Shown: in pieces, positions 23,520 through 36,085 of the stretch
Position numbering within the stretch: position 1 is the stretch's first letter
Layout of the letters: each line of letters begins with the position of its first letter
DNA from: Semisulcospira habei
Taxonomy: Eukaryota; Mollusca; Gastropoda; Semisulcospiridae
DNA length: 64,000 nucleotides
Direction: 5' to 3'
Assembly (NCBI GenBank): GCA_036245525.1
Contig: BTPG01000005.1
Location: 126,727,620-126,791,619 of the forward strand
Notes under the pieces: model-generated
Database searches by the model: none
What the model was told of the DNA's origin: nothing
What the model saw: the letters and a program-made list of their open reading frames with translations, nothing else
Program-made: the position numbers and the translations under genes

Positions 23520-23881
23520 ATTGGATTGTACATTGCTTAACGTCCCGACAGCAACAAGGCTTTCTCAGGACGTGCCTGCACTGCTTGTGAAAAAAATAAA
23601 CAAAATATTGAATGTATGTCGCCAGCCGGTCCAATACGTTAAATAAACCTACGATATGGGGCCTAAATAAAGCTAAGACCATTTAGCAACACACATCCAA
23701 TATCAAGAGCTACAGGCAGCGCAGACAGTAGGGAGAGTTTAAAATAGGAAAATACAGGTGAATGGACCAAGGGTAGACAGAAACACATGCCCCAGAATAG
23801 AGAGGAAAACCCACCCTGTGGGGCTGACCAGGGTGACCCTGGGAACTAAAAAATACCTAACCCCACCCAAGTCCCCCAGGG
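23520..23881 (-). mobile_element. SINE-like retroelement, family S copy 2
   Basis: 362 bp, nearly the same sequence as 18789-19181 and in the same orientation. A 14-bp TSD GAAGAGGTGATGGG flanks it (23506-23519 and 23882-23895). It lacks about 15 bp at the GC-rich 5' end relative to the other copies, a typical 5' truncation. Confidence 0.85.
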
Positions 23882-24155
23882 GAAGAGGTGATGGGGAGAC
23901 AGGGACTAGGGGAGAGGAGTGAGAACGGGGAGAGGTTTGTAGACTTTTGTGCTCTAAACAGACTTGTCATTGGAGGCAGCATCTTCCCACACAGAAGAAT
24001 ACACAAAGCAACGTGGGTCTCACCTGACCATACTACAGAGAACCAAATAGACCATATCTGCATTAGAAAGAAATTTAGAAGATCCCTTCAAGATGTTCGA
24101 GTGAGGAGGGGAGCAGATGTCGCCTCAGACCATCATCTGCTTATCTTAAGAATAA
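23882..24155 (+). pseudogene. RTE-B endonuclease C-terminal part
   Basis: Reads from VMGRQGLG through NQIDHICI to the SDHHLL motif closing the endonuclease domain, then is cut by the third SINE. Confidence 0.85.
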
Positions 24156-24544
24156 TGATTGATTGTACATTGCTTAAAGTCCCGACATCAACAAGGCTTT
24201 CTCAGGACGTGCCTGCACTGCTTTTGAAAAAAAAAAAATAAATAAATAGAATATTGAATGTATGTCGCCAGCCGGTCCAATACGTTTAAATAAACCGACG
24301 ACATGGGGCCTAAATAAAGCTAAGACCATTTAGCAACACACATCCAATATCAAGAGCTACAGGCAGCGCAGACAGTAGGGAGAGTTTAAAAAAGGCAAAT
24401 ACAGGTTAATGGACCAAGGGTAGACAGAAACACATGCCCCAGAATCGGAAAAGAAACCCACCCTGTGGGGCTGACCAGGGTGACCCTGAGAACTAAAAAG
24501 TAGTTAACCCCACCCAAGTCCGCCAGGGCAGACCCGGGTGGGGG
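24156..24544 (-). mobile_element. SINE-like retroelement, family S copy 3
   Basis: 389 bp, same family and orientation as the other two. An 11-bp TSD CTTAAGAATAA flanks it (24145-24155 and 24545-24555). Both ends are complete: AATC repeats at the left and CCCGGGTGGGG at the right on the plus strand. Confidence 0.85.
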
Positions 24545-26731
24545 CTTAAGAATAAAGCTCAAGTTAAAGAAAAGCAGCACACGGACAACAAGAAGACAGC
24601 GCTATAATGTAGGCCTCCTGAGAGAGACTGGAGTGAGAAAAGACTTCAAACTGGTGCTGTCCAACCGGTTTCAAGCGCTACAGGAGCTAGTAAATGAAGA
24701 GGAGGCGGTCACCACAGAGCAGCAGTGGAAGGCAGTTAAAGAGGTAATGAACTCAACCTGCAAATACACTGTGGGGTTCAAGAAACACCATCACAAGGAC
24801 TGGCCGTCGGCACAGACCTTGAAGAAGATAGAAGTGAGGAAGCAGAAAAAAGCGGTTGTCAACAACAGTCGCACGAGAGCAGCCAAAGCAAGGGCACATG
24901 AGGAATACTCGGAAGCCAACCGCGAGGTGAAGAGGAGTATCAGGGCAGACAAGAGAGCCTACACAGACGGCCTAGCAGCAGAAGCAGAAAAGGCAGCAGG
25001 CAGCGGCAACATGAAACAGCTCTACGACATTACCAGAAGATTGTCTGGCAAGTATGACCATACAGAAAGAAAGTAAAAAACAAAGAAGGCAAGCCTATTG
25101 CCGACAGAGCAGACCAACTCGACAGATGGGCCGAGTATTTTGAACAGTTACTGTAACAGACCCACCCCACTCGACCCCCCAGACATCCAGCCAGCAGAGA
25201 CTGACCTACCCATCAGCTGTGACAGACCCAGCCGGGAAGAGAATAGAAGAGCAGTGGCATTTTTGAAGAACGGCAAAGCAGCAGGGCCAGATGGCATCCC
25301 AGCGGAGGCTCTGAAAGCAGACCTAGAAACAACAGTAGAGATGCTGTACCCACTGTTTGGAAAGATCTGGGAAGAGGAGGTGATGCCAGCTGACTGGAAG
25401 GAGGGGTACCTAATCAAGCTTCCCAAGAAAGCTGACCTCAGCAAGTGTTCCAACTACAGAGGAATCACCATGCTGTCAGTACCAGGAAAGGTCTTCAACA
25501 GGATCATCCTGGAGAGAATGAAGAGTTCCGTCGACCCCCAGCTGAAAGACCAGCAAGCAGGATTCAGGAAAAACCGATCATGTACAGACCAGATTGCCAC
25601 TCATCATCGTGGAGCAGTGTCTGGAATGGAGCTCCCCGCTGTACATCAACTTTGTGGATTACGAGAAAGCATTTGACAGCGTGGACCGAGAGACTTTGTG
25701 GAAACTCCTACGACATATGGTGTACCCACAAAACTCGTCTGCCTGATCAAGAGCAGCTACGATGGCATGACATGTCGCGTGATCCATGAAGGTCAGTTCA
25801 CCAGGGAGCTCCAGGTTAGAACCGGCGTCAGGCAGGGGTGTTTGCCGTCTCCGTTCCTCTTCCTACTGGCCATAGACTGGGTCACGAAGAGGACCACAGA
25901 GCAGAGAAGAAGCGGAATACAGTGGACACTGTGGACACAGCTTGACGACCTCGATTTTGCAGACGACTTGGTTTTACTGTTTTACTCATCAACAAATGCA
26001 GGACAAGACCACGACGCTTGTTGACATCTCATCCCATGTGGGCCTCACCATCCACAAACAGAAAACAAAGACAATGAGGCTGAATGCAACCAGGGAAGAA
26101 CCAGTCTTGCTAGCTGGCACCCTGTTGGAGGTCCTTCACCTATCTCGGGAGCATCATCGACAAAAATGGTGGCACTGATGCAGATGTCAGAGCACGAATC
26201 GGTAAAGCCAGAGCAGCCTTTCTCCAGCTGAAAAAAGTGTGGAGTTCCAGAGAGCTGTCACAACACACCAAAGTCCGGATTTTCAACTCCAACGTAAAAG
26301 CAGTTCTCCTATATGGAGCAGAGACTTGGAGGTTGACAAAAACCACAGTCAACAGAGTACAGATCTTCATAAACAGTTGCCTTAGAAGAATCTTGAAAAT
26401 CCACTGGCCAGAGAAGATCAGCAACGTCAGACTCTGGGAGAGAACAGAGCAGATAACAGCAGAGAATTAAATTGGACGAAGAAGATGGGGATGGATTGGT
26501 CACAGTCTGAGAAAGCCAGTTTCCAGTATCAGTAGGCAGGCATTGTCATGGAACCCCCAGGGAAAGAGGAAAAGAGGCAGGCCGAGAAACACCTGGCGTC
26601 GAGACCTCCAAGCAGACATCATGAGACTGGGAACCACCTGGAGTAAAATCGAAGGAGAAGCACAGGGCAGGAGTCACTGGAGGTCTCTCGTCGACGGCCT
26701 ATACCTTGGGAGGGGTGACAGGCGTAAGTAA
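24545..26731 (+). pseudogene. RTE-B reverse transcriptase and C-terminus
   Basis: Contains the linker, [27 protein letters not shown], the FADDLVL catalytic stretch and the KRKRGRPRN tail of the RTE protein. The frame is broken repeatedly, for example near 25076, 25140, 25610, 25700, 25980, 26130 and a stop near 26467, so this copy cannot code. It ends GGCGTAAGTAAG followed by the TSD. Confidence 0.9.
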
Positions 26732-26743
26732 GTCACTCACATG
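26732..26743. repeat. target-site duplication of RTE-B (right)
   Basis: GTCACTCACATG, identical to 11107-11118. Confidence 0.9.
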
Positions 26744-26998
26744 AACAGATGTTTACATGTCAAAGGGTAACAGCACCAGCAATATCATGTCTTGTCAACA
26801 TGTGTGCAATTATCAAGGTTGATCCAAGTCATTGTAGTGCGTCAAAAATTAAACTGTAAAAACAAGCGTGCTACATTGTGTTTATATAATTGTTAATTGT
26901 TTTTGGTGCAACATCTACAGTGAAGTGCTAATTTGTGCAAGTGTGTGTGCGTGTGTGTGTGCATGTGTGTGCGCACATGCATGCATGAGAGAGATAAA

Positions 26999-27072
26999 TA
27001 ATAATAATAATAATAATAATAAAGGAGATTTGTTAAGCACTTATTCTAAAAGTAGCTCTAAGCGCTGATACA
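26999..27072 (-). repeat. short L2-like 3' tail with (AAT)n
   Basis: On the minus strand it reads ...AGCGCTTAGAGC, then AAGTGCTTAACAAATC and an ATT-repeat tail, close to the 3' end signal of the L2 relic at 16100-16168. Only the tail is present. Confidence 0.5.
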
Positions 27073-27089
27073 ATGAAAAGGCTAACAGC

Positions 27090-27091
<2 letters not shown>

Positions 27092-27134
<43 letters not shown>
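27092..27134. repeat. (CA)n microsatellite
   Basis: About 21 CA units. A looser GT-rich tract lies just upstream near 26940-26980. Confidence 0.95.
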
Positions 27135-27137
<3 letters not shown>

Positions 27138-27589
27138 GTGACCGTGGTGATGAATTGTGCATGGCTGTACATGTACACTAACAAATCCAATACAATGTGT
27201 TAACCATTTGGCTATCTGTAGCAATTTTAACCATGATTTATGCTACCGACAGCCAAAGGATAAAAAAAAAAATAATAATAATAAAAATCAGCCACCAGCA
27301 ATATCTTATTAATGCTTTAATTAATAAAAGGTTTCCTATCACAAGCAGTAACATTATGACTCCACATAACCATCATAACAGTGAGTTCTTTCAGTGTACC
27401 TGAGAAACTGCAAAGGTGATTGTTCACACAAACACGCACAAAAAGATAGCAATGTGTAGTATTTTTTGTACTGATGGGCAGTCTCAGCAGGGAGCAGTAA
27501 AAACACAAAGAGAGCTGTAAAACACAAATTAGCTGTAGTGACATGCTAGCATCATAAGTACATTGAATATACTGTACACGTATCAGCTG

Positions 27590-28796
27590 CAGCACAAGAT
27601 GGGATGAACCATAACCCACAAAGTCCCTTCTATATGTGAGCTGCCCTCGCTGTCAAGGGTTTCTACTTTTCGTCTTTGACTTAATTCTGTTGTTGAAATA
27701 TCCTTTTGAAAAAACCTAGCAGATCTGCCAATGCGCCACAGTGAATTCTAAAAGGAGCGCAGTGCATATGCGTCATTGGTTTGTCAAACGTCATTTATCA
27801 TGATGTATTTTTGTTTTTTATGTAATTTTATATTTAGCGTGATACGAGTTTCACTTTCGCTTCAAGACTTGAGACAATGGTGACAAAACTAGAATTTCAC
27901 AGTACGATTTCAGTCTTGCTATGATATTTTTTTATGAAATCAGGTCGACTTTATCTAGCTACATGATACACCAAGTACACCTGCATGCTCTTCTGAAAGC
28001 GTGTCGATGTGTCAGTGTGTGTCTGTGCGTGCGTGAGCGCACCGCGCTCCAAACATCCCCAAGAGGCATAGATCATCATGCGTCCTCAGGGCGCATGAGG
28101 ATCTATGCCTCTTGGCGATGCGCGCATGTGTATGCGAGAGAAAGAGAGCGCATGCGAGAGAGAGAATTACGTCATATTTAGAGTATTGCGTCAATGTCTG
28201 CCTGGTGATGGAGTTGCTTCTTTTATGTCACCGCCACTGTCTGACTTTCTTCAGCTGTTCAGGAGTCAAGGTTTTATACCGTTTTAATTTTTTTTTTCTG
28301 AAAAGAATTAATTTTAATGAAGAAGTTGAAAAGATACAAAGCTGGCGAGTAACGAACTCATCCAATGTCTTTCTCCAAACTAGCTATATCCAAAATTTCA
28401 AGTAAATATGACAAAAATTACGGACTCGAATCTGGGTTAACGGACTTCCATGTCTTCAAGGAGACATCCCGTTACAAAATGCTCGGAGGCTCTCTTAGCC
28501 ACCCCTTAGATAAAATATTTCGCCAAGTTTTAAAGATTGTGCGTACAGCAATATCGGAGATTCTCGTGTTTACATACATACGCACACACACACGTACGCA
28601 CACGCCGCGCTTCCCGCCAAATGTACGTTCAGCGGCAGCGAGGTTGGCGTAACTAGACACGACGTAATTTTTATCTTGTTACTTCAGTTGTCAGAGGACT
28701 AGACCTGCCCGCCTTTGACATCATGGACATGCTATTAAATTTGCCTAACCGTGACCCGTCCTAAAGGGTCCCTTCTATAAATTGAAGGGACTTTAA
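27590..28796 (+). repeat. dispersed repeat family X, copy 1
   Basis: About 1.2 kb from GGGATGAACCATAACCC and AAAGTCCCTTCTATA at the left to GTCCCTTCTATAAATTG and AAGGGACTT at the right. Copies lie at 36086-37243 (same strand) and 30388-31846 (inverted). AGTCCCTTCTAT occurs near both ends in inverted orientation, suggesting terminal inverted repeats, though similarity extends a little beyond the left one. It is non-coding and contains a strong hairpin at 28059-28115. Class unknown; a non-autonomous DNA transposon is plausible. Confidence 0.65.
28059..28115. repeat. short hairpin, family H2 copy 1
   Basis: CCAAGAGGCATAGATC pairs with GATCTATGCCTCTTGG; together with the inner ATCATGCG/CGCATGAGGAT arm it gives a 57-bp foldback. 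Related hairpins lie at 34645-34703 and 36537-36592. Confidence 0.75.
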
Positions 28797-30387
28797 AAAA
28801 ACTCACCATCTTTCCAGTTCTCCTCAAAGGAGTAACCTCTATGCAGAGGAACAATCCAATGTGTATCTATTTTGTTTGCTGCTCAGTTTCACTACAGCAA
28901 AGCTTGAGGGATATATAAGGTGTGATCAGTCTCAAACTACAAGCAATGATTTGCATTGTGCTGGCACAAGTCTGTCACAAAAATAACAATAGTAACAACA
29001 ATCCATTTTCAAATATAAGATGTACCATTATAAACAGCAAAAATAAAAATAAACAAAAATAAAAACCCATATACTCACCTGCTTTTACTTTAATTATGTG
29101 CATAGTTCTGACCAAAGTATGCAAATTGGTTCACATGGGACAAAATTAAATAAAAATGTATACAAACAATCCTGCATTGTTTAACAACTATGTGAACTGA
29201 ATACTTGAGTGACATCATTCCTTATTAAGACCTAGATTAATCCATTGTAAATTGTTTTCTGTGCATCACATGGTAGTAATGTTAAAACATGTACAGTATG
29301 TAGTTTTGTGCATATCACTCTAAATTTATTCCTTATAAAAGCAAAGAATAATCAAAAGAAAGAAAATACACATGGTTACAGACGTGAAGCATATGCACAA
29401 AAGTTAAATTTACAATTGTTCGGATCAATTTTAAATATAAGCATCCTCCCAACTTTCCATCACAGACGTTTAGATATGACATTTGAGCTATGCTTTGTTG
29501 AATGAGACTTGAGTTAAATGATTTGTGAGTCAGTTACACACTAAACCTGCCATCGTTGTGCAACAAAATAAAGGTCAACGCCTGACACAATCTCCTCACT
29601 CATTTTGTCAGATCACTTACAAAATAGTTGGACCTGCATCTTAACGCTTCAAAAATGAGATCTTGCTTAGAGCATGTATGACAATTTTAACTCCTCCAGA
29701 CACATTCTGAGTACTTAGCTGTGTCTTTTTTCAGAACAGGTATCAAAAATTAATATACCCATGATCAGAGCTGTGAACATATATGAGAAAAGGATAGGAG
29801 TTTGGGTTTTAATGTTTTTTATGAACTTGTGTATGACAGTGTCAGCGAGTGTCAAGACAACAATTGCTGTGCTGAAGTGTTTGTTTTTTCACCAAGGGAA
29901 TATTCAACCATCTGAGATTTTAGTGAGCACACCTGTTTTGCAAATTTCAAATATGCAATCACAACAGTTACAAACACGCTACAATTACTCTATGTGACAT
30001 TAAACGGAACATCAAAGCCATTTACAAGTGCATGGCAACTTGATTGATCTTACTGACTTTTATGTCCTTGTCCTTGCACAGATGTAATTCAAATGATCAA
30101 GCTTAGTTGTCCTCATGTACGATACAATAATGCTAAATAAATTTGACTACTGCATTAACCCCATTACAGCAAACTTTGGATTTAACAAATCACAATGGGA
30201 CTCAATTTTTCTTGTTATGTCTGAAGTTAGCTATAAGCTAAGTACATTATACTTTACATTAGAAAGAATGCTATCGGGACTATGAAAAAAAGAGTTGTTA
30301 TAACCGACCTTTGTTATACCTGACCTCGCAATAAGTGAAGCAGACTGCATTTACATTATGTTTTGAGCAAGTGTAAGCACATTTCCT
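28797..30387. other. AT-rich non-coding stretch, nothing recognised
   Basis: No coding motif, RNA gene or element end that I can support. It separates inverted copies of repeat X. Confidence 0.45.
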
Positions 30388-31846
30388 TTTTAAGTCACTT
30401 CTATTTATAGAAGGGACTTTTTAGGATGGGTCGTGGTGGGGCGAATTCAATAGCATATCCATTATGTCAAAGGAGGGCAGGCCTAAACCTCCGACAACCG
30501 AAGTAACAAGATAAAATTTGTGTCATGTCTAGTTATGCTAACCTCGCTGCTGAATGTACATCTGGCGTGAAGCGCCATATGTGTGTATGTATGTGTGTGC
30601 ATATGTATGTATGTAAACATGAGAATCTCTGATATTTCTGCACGCGCAAGCTTGAAACTTGGCAAAATACTTTATTCAAGGGTTGGCTAAAGACAGCCTC
30701 CGAGCATATTGTAACTGGATGTCTCATTTAAGACAAACAAGATCAGGATTTCACCCCAAAGCCTACCGTATTGTTTGGAGCTCACGTGCGTTTTTCTTTT
30801 AGGAATATTCAAAGTTGTTCATATTTTTAAGCTTATCATTCTGATCCATTTCCCTCCTCTCCAAGCCAACCTGTGATCAATGCACACGCCGGCGCACACA
30901 AATAAAGACGGATGCACAGCGCTTCCCGCCATTAGTACGCTCTGTGGGCTGGAGTAGCGACAGGAATTCTGAAGAAGAATAGCACAAGCAACAAAATGAT
31001 GTGATTGTAAGCTTTACGTCATGGCATCATTGGTCTCACGACGCAGTGTATACTGTGATGATTTTGATGTTTCACGTCACTCATCCGAAAGGCACGCTCT
31101 TCCAGAGCCGACCGTTTGTTCCCCGCAGTCTCTTCCAGGGCTGACTGTTTGATGGGAGTAAATAGTGGCTCCAGAACTTGCAAAAATGAATTAATTAAGT
31201 AGTGACAGGAATTCTGAAGAAGAAGAATAGTATGAGCATCCCCCCCCCCCCCTTCCCCCCGCCTGATCCGCATGGCAATGGCACACACAACACAAACCGA
31301 TGCCAGAATGGTACACACAAACACAGACGGTAGACACACGGCGCTTCCTACCCACTTAATAAAGTATTTTGATAAGTTTCAAGTTTGTGCGTACAGTAAT
31401 ATCGGAGATTTTCGTGTTTACATACATACGCACACACACACATACATACATACAAACAAACATACATACGCACATACGTCGCTTCGCGCCAAAGCGACAT
31501 TCAACAGCAAGGTTAGAATGGCTAGATGTGACGTCATTTTTATCTTGTTAATTCTTTGCGAGACCATGAGCCCCACCCACCTGTTATGTCCTTTGCATTC
31601 TATGGAAAGCGCTCCGACCAGCCCCATCCTAAATAAATATGTCATGACAAATGACGTCTGACAAACCAATGACACATATGCACTGCACCCCTTATAGAGC
31701 TCATCGACGCATTGGCAGATCTGCTAGGCTTTTTCAATAGGAGATATTTCAACATCAGAATCAGGTCAAAGGCAAAAGGTAGAGACCCTTGGCAGCAAGG
31801 ACAGCTCTCATATAGAAGGGACTTTGTGGGTTATGGTTTATCTTGT
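30388..31846 (-). repeat. dispersed repeat family X, copy 3 (inverted)
   Basis: Begins with TTCTATTTATAGAAGGGACT and ends AGGGACTTTGTGGGTTATGG, the reverse complement of the ends of the copy at 27590. It is longer than the others (about 1.46 kb), contains a C-run near 31240-31259 and a CA/TACA-rich stretch near 31430-31470, and lacks the H2 hairpin. Confidence 0.6.
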
Positions 31847-31849
31847 TTT

Positions 31850-34640
31850 AACTTCCCTTGACCCTTGCCTGTCTGGTTCGGTCAAGCAGGATCAAAATGC
31901 TTAGTGCCCATGAAAACAAAAATTGTATCTTAACTGAAGGCATTTTCCTCATATACTGATTTCTTGTGAGCCTAATCTTTCAGAGGGGTCCACTAAATTA
32001 GTGTGCACAGGAAGGTTGCATTTTTAGTTATTCCAATGCTACAAGTAATCAGGTTGCTCTAAAAATTCGCACAAGTTTTTTATTTTGTCAATGTTTTTCA
32101 CCTTAAAGGATCTGGTAGGCTTATAAAGGCTTCACCACAAAGTATCCTTGGGTACTGTTTGAAGTCAGTGTCTTAACCTGTTCTCAGAAAAAATGAAAAC
32201 ATGAAAAATTAACAGAAGACAAACAAGATGATGGGTGAAATATCATGATAGATTTACTTTTGTTATCACATGTGAAACAAAAATTGTAATAAGAACTTCA
32301 TGGAACTGGTCCAGCAAATATAAAACATCTATAAAATCAATATATACAAAACATACTACTTTCTACATTATATTATATACTTTTAAAATGTACAACGCAC
32401 GTACATGCACACTTGGTACTGCACAAAAAGTTTAAAAGCAAACGGCAAAATAAAAATATTACTGTTCAGCATGAGCAAAACACTTTCCAGCAGTTTACCT
32501 CTGTGGTTTAATTTACCCCCAATGCACATGCCGTCACCAGTACTGTTCAGAGGGTTAATAGTAAATTGATCACATCACTGATGCAAACAAAATACATGTT
32601 CAACTTTTAAATAGGTTGCAATGGCCCTTTTGATGTACATGATAACAAATGTCATGTTTGCTTACATTTCATTACCACTTCATAAAGAGAAACTGACAAC
32701 AAATACAAGCTTGTATTATGGAATTAGCAACCACTGACTTTTGCATAGGTCTACAACTTAACAATTGTACAAAACAACTTGAGAAGCAGAAAACGAGTGG
32801 AAAATAATAACACTCACATCCAACTAAACACAAACTGACCCATATAACACAGCAAAAGTATTAACCCCAATGTGCAAGCAGCCACTAGTACTGTCATAAG
32901 CAGGATACTATAAAAGTATGAAATGAGCTAGTCAATGTGTAATGTTTGATCGTTCCAATCTTGAAGGTTTTTGAGTACACAAAAACCCTTTGGCTACCTG
33001 TAGTGCTCTAGCAGGAATGATCATGACAAAAATCGCTAGGGACAACCCATGGGTAAAGCAAGTACACAAATAACATGCAATGTAATTTTGGACATGACTC
33101 ATCCTGTGGCCATTCACTGAATGTTACCTAAGAGCATGATTTTTTTAAAAGTCCGACAAATTCTTCCATCTGATAAGACCAAGCATTTTTTTTGGTTTGG
33201 TTTAGCATTATCCATCATGTCTGTGAGGTTCATCTGGCAGAAATGAGAATATCATACTCTTGCTTGTGCAGCCATTTGCACCTCTGCCAACCCCCCCCCC
33301 CCCTCCCTCCCCCCCCCCCCCAACCCCCTTTGCACACACACATGACATGTAGAAAAATCCTTCAGTGTACAACATGCATATTTTATGCATGCCTGCCTTG
33401 AACATTACAGGACACATCATAAGACTAGCATTCTGTTTATGTGTTTCTGTTGTCAACAAGTCTGTGAGCAGATTTCAAATTAGCAAGACAATGTCTCGTT
33501 TCTGGTAGCCCAAATGGTGAAGGAAAATTTCACAATGCACACACAAAAGTGCTTGGTCTACAAGAAAATATATTTCGGTTCCACGATTTCACTGTGATGG
33601 TAGTTTGAATGACTGCTATAGGACCCTGCAACATTTAGTCCTCCCTGTCAGCTCTCAAACCCAGTCTTACTTACACAAGACACTTGGAAAATCAATCTTC
33701 AAATGTGTGTAACCTGCAACATTACATGTCAGCTTTGGCTATAGTGGTTGCATACTTACAGATGATAGGCTTATGGTACAGTTTATAGTACTGATGACTG
33801 CATGCACTAGGGGATTAAAGCTAAGTAAGTCTTAATCCACCCAAATCTCATGGCAAGAAATAAAGCAAACCTAAGACCCAATATACAAACGGTCATAGGC
33901 TGATGCCTGCCACTGTGGGACTGCGCAAGGCAAACGTCAGGCCAATGGCCTTTGACTACTGGAGACAGACTGGAATCAAAATTGGTAGGCATCAAAAGTG
34001 GCTGACCAACCAAGTGAAGTGGTCCAGTATGGCAGTTGTTGATGGAAACGTAGCATGCTCTCGGTCCACTGGTTTTCTCCGTGGAGGTAGTGACCAGAGA
34101 AGGCCATGTCCACTATGGGAGAATTAGCGGGTAAAGAAGGGTCCACCTACACAGGACAAATGATGGAAACAGCTCAGAATTCTAAATGTTGGAAGACCCT
34201 TGAACATGCAGCCATCGGTACTGTATACAGCATGGATGGCTGCATGCAAAAAGGGGTTTAATCCTTTGGTTGTTGTTAGCCCTTTTTGTCATTATGATCC
34301 ATGCAGAAATCATCAGGACAAAATGTGCTACCTTCAGCCAAAGGGCTAAAGGGATTATCTTTAGTAGTTTAAGAAGGACATATAGGAAGACTGACTTCCA
34401 TGCTATTATCCTTAAAAAATAAAGTTATCATTTCATTGCATCATCTGTTGAGAGATACCATGAAGAAATAGACTAATTGTGACAGACAGCAGATAGTGCC
34501 TTATTCATTTAGTGACTGAAAAAGCCATCATGAAAATGTAGCATTACATTTGAGCACTCAAGGTTAACCGAGTCATCAATATATCTGTTGCACCTGCATG
34601 TTAACCCTGTCACTGCCGAGAAAAAACGAATAGCACCCAA
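31850..34640. other. non-coding stretch with a C-rich tract and short-palindrome fragments
   Basis: No gene recognised. A C-rich tract lies at 33290-33330. Words related to hairpin family H3 (GCAGCCA..GGTACTG, GGCTGCATGCA) occur near 32515, 32860, 33766-33815 and, most complete, 34209-34262. Confidence 0.4.
34209..34262. repeat. short hairpin, family H3 copy 1
   Basis: GCAGCCATCGGTACTGTATA is followed by a near-inverted ACAGCATGGATGGCTGCATG. A fuller copy is at 63600-63668. Confidence 0.55.
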
Positions 34641-34644
34641 CCAC

Positions 34645-34703
34645 AAGAGGTATAGATCCTCATGAGCCCCCACAGTTGCAGGAGCTCATGAGGATCCATA
34701 AAT
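34645..34703. repeat. short hairpin, family H2 copy 2
   Basis: AGAGGTATAGATCCTCATGA pairs with TCATGAGGATCCATAAAT across a short C-rich loop, matching the arms of the hairpin at 28059. Confidence 0.65.
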
Positions 34704-35264
34704 TTTGCTGAGACTAATTTGTAGCCATGTCCCTTGAATGGTGTTTGCTTTTTGTCGCATAATGAACAAAGATGAATAAATATGTGTCCAGTGGTAAGAA
34801 AGGGGTTAAAGGAGGCAATGTGCAATATTACAGACTAAAAACTGCAGTTCTACCTAACAGCAAATGGCAATATCAGAATACAACTTTTCTTGATGAGAAA
34901 TGTTTTCCTGCTCACATAGAAGTCAATGGAGAATTTCCATGGTTTTTTGGGTCTTTCCCCGTAGGCATAGTAGACAAAGTGGGTGTCGTCTACATCCGAA
35001 ATTGTGTTGATAAAAATGGGTTCACCATGGCCGAAAGTTGTATTGATGACATGACTGTGAGCTCTTGGTGTGATGAACACAGTCATATGGTCTGGTCCTG
35101 ACAACAGTCACGGAAGAAACACGTTGAACAGTAGCAAAACAAACAAACAAACTAAAACGAACAACAACACAAAAAAAGAAAATGTGCTTCACCCATTTGA
35201 CCCTAAGGCTGCAATTCCAACAATTTTGATGATGTCACCTAATAACTACATACCAGTTGCAGGT

Positions 35265-35339
35265 GATGGATCGACCATGATAATTCTATGGCACCAAGCT
35301 AATCTGACACTACCCTTGAATTATCATAGTCGATCCATC
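35265..35339. repeat. short hairpin, family H1 copy 2
   Basis: The outer arms GATGGATCGACCATGATAAT and ATTATCATAGTCGATCCATC are inverted copies; the inner part TGGCACCAAGC..CTGACACTACCCTTGAA matches the hairpin at 481. Confidence 0.65.
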
Positions 35340-35353
35340 TCTTTCCTATAGCC

Positions 35354-35940
35354 TTACTTACTTACTTACGCCTGTCACCCCTACCCGGGTATAGGCCGTC
35401 GACGAGAGACCTCCAGCAACTCCTGTCCTGTGCTTCTCCTTCGATTCTACTCCAGGTGGTTCCCAGTCTCTTGGTGTCTGCTTGGAGGTCTCGACGCCAG
35501 GAGTTTCTCGGCCTACCTCTTTTTCTCTTTCCCTGGGGGTTCCATGACAATGCCTGCCTAGTGATACTGGAAGCTGGCTTTCTCAGACTGTGACCGATCC
35601 ATCCCCATCTTCTTCGCCCAATTTCATTCTCTGCTGTTATCTGCTCTGTTCTCTCCCAGAGTCTGACGTTGCTGATCTTCTCTGGCCAGTGGATTTTCAA
35701 AATTCTTCTAAGGCAACTGTTCATGAAGGTCTGTACTCTGTTGACTGTGGTTTTTGTCAATCTCCATGTCTCTGCTCCATATAGGAGAACTGCTTTTACA
35801 TTGGAGTTGAAAATCCGGACTTTGGTGTGTTGTGACAGCTCTCTGGAACTCCACACTTTTTTCAACTGGAGAAAGGCTGCTCTGGCTTTACCGATTCGTG
35901 CTCTGACATCTGCATCAGTGCCGCCTTTTTTGTCTATGAT
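35354..35940 (-). mobile_element. 5'-truncated RTE LINE, copy RTE-C
   Basis: 587 bp of the RTE 3' end with a GTAAGTAAGTAAG tail, flanked by an exact 12-bp TSD TTTCCTATAGCC (35342-35353 and 35941-35952). It holds only the last about 190 codons of the RTE protein (from [12 protein letters not shown] to GRGDRRK). The frame is open and close to RTE-A, so the insertion looks fairly young. The 5' truncation leaves no catalytic domain. Confidence 0.9.
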
Positions 35941-36085
35941 TTTCCTATAGCCAAATGGGTTAAATGGGGCTAAAAATAAGACCCAACTACAATGTTGCCA
36001 CCACAAAAACAGCCAAAAAGCTGTCACTTTCCAATCTGTCTGATGTAAACAAAAAATGTCAAGAATGAGGGCAAACAAAACAAGG

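Larger units (their letters stand above)
11119..26731 (+). mobile_element. RTE-type LINE, copy RTE-B, interrupted by four nested insertions
   Basis: The element starts CCTCGCGCTGGG like RTE-A and ends GGCGTAAGTAAG. Its own sequence is in pieces: 11119-11468 (leader), 16604-16956 (ORF start and endonuclease), 23358-23519, 23882-24155 and 24545-26731 (endonuclease end, RT and C-terminus), counting one TSD copy at each junction. Removing the insertions leaves about 3.3 kb, the length of RTE-A, and the pieces join without loss. The inserts are the TIR element 11469-16603, Nimb-A 16957-23357, and SINEs at 23520-23881 and 24156-24544. The exact 12-bp outer TSD shows this was one LINE insertion later filled by others. 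Confidence 0.92.

Noticed and set aside
27092..27134. CRISPR-like or other regular repeat array
   Set aside because: It is a plain CA microsatellite, and nothing else in this eukaryotic window has repeat-spacer structure.
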